From assembly GCF_042432905.1 (NCBI RefSeq), contig NZ_JBHLWI010000048.1:24448-88447 (forward strand): a DNA stretch of 64,000 bases. The letters are read 5' to 3'. Shown here piece after piece: positions 63,913-64,000 of the stretch (its first letter is position 1; every line of letters starts with the position of its first letter). The DNA is from Fontibacter flavus. Lineage in GTDB: Bacteria > Bacteroidota > Bacteroidia > Cytophagales > Cyclobacteriaceae. The notes under the pieces were generated by a model that made no database searches, was not told the DNA's origin, and saw nothing but the letters and a program-made list of their open reading frames with translations. Position numbers and translations under genes: made by a program.

Positions 63913-64000
63913 GCTGCAATTTTTTGATTTTGAAAATCTAAAGTCATGATTGGGGATTTTTGATTAGATTTTTTCCTTGACACGTATAATACTGGTCGAC

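Noticed and set aside
1..64000. CRISPR array, rRNA operon, complete insertion sequence or defence island
   Set aside because: No regular direct-repeat array, rRNA sequence, transposase or recognised defence gene was found; only the small remnant near tRNA-Leu suggests mobile DNA.

Overview
The window is about 40% GC chromosomal DNA from a Bacteroidota bacterium, most likely Cytophagales/Cyclobacteriaceae-like. Support comes from type IX secretion (T9SS) sorting domains of type A and type B, a PorD/DUF4835 gene, STN-TonB receptor and DUF4249 genes, many Bacteroidota-style lipoproteins, the short Bacteroidota omega subunit, and a promoter of the TTTG-N19-TAnnTTTG type before bamD. The assignment is inferred from gene content; no rRNA is present. 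The content is mostly core chromosome, with a small decayed accessory patch next to a tRNA-Leu gene at 43.88-44.59 kb.

Layout: 0-5.9 kb carries two paralogous giant surface proteins (T9SS type B) on either side of yaaA. 6.1-13.1 kb has an MFS transporter converging on a minus-strand run cysS, M28/glutaminyl-cyclase-like peptidase, LacI regulator, galM, galK. 13.4-15.7 kb is purN-purH. 15.8-17.5 kb is a D-aminoacylase-type lipoprotein. 17.5-26.2 kb is an envelope cluster on the minus strand: OstA-like protein, T9SS type A protein, bamD, rpoZ, coaBC, porD, recN, fabI. 26.2-34.0 kb on the plus strand has tilS, a cNMP-binding protein, mdh, a 909-residue membrane-anchored protein with a propeller-like C-terminus, an MscS channel and a Pmp3-like peptide.

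34.0-40.2 kb is a tightly overlapping four-gene minus-strand operon: small secreted protein, STN-TonB receptor, DUF4249 lipoprotein, and a secreted protein with a TonB-plug-like segment but no barrel. It is the best candidate here for an uncharacterised system. 40.3-43.8 kb has a Tat-exported TIM-barrel protein, an SLC13 transporter, an unknown protein and a MESH1-like HD hydrolase. 43.9-44.6 kb holds a pseudogene remnant with three in-frame stops, hairpins, a 17-bp duplicate of the tRNA-Leu 3' end and the tRNA itself. 44.6-49.9 kb contains an ABM monooxygenase, SAM hydroxide adenosyltransferase, phoH, a GNAT gene overlapping phoH by 44 bp, an outer membrane protein and comEC.

50.0-57.3 kb is a dense plus-strand run: enoyl-CoA hydratase, recQ, an unknown protein, NUDIX hydrolase, thioesterase, TPR lipoprotein, sua5 and pgk. 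57.5-63.9 kb has a small lipoprotein, a GH3 lipoprotein and a divergent 1149-residue lipoprotein fusing ThuA, a sugar-dehydrogenase propeller, PKD, cytochrome c and a C-terminal carbohydrate-binding-like domain. Together the envelope genes support outer membrane assembly (BamD, OstA-like), protein export (PorD and its type A/B cargo) and nutrient capture (TonB operon, GH3, ThuA fusion, Gal pathway).
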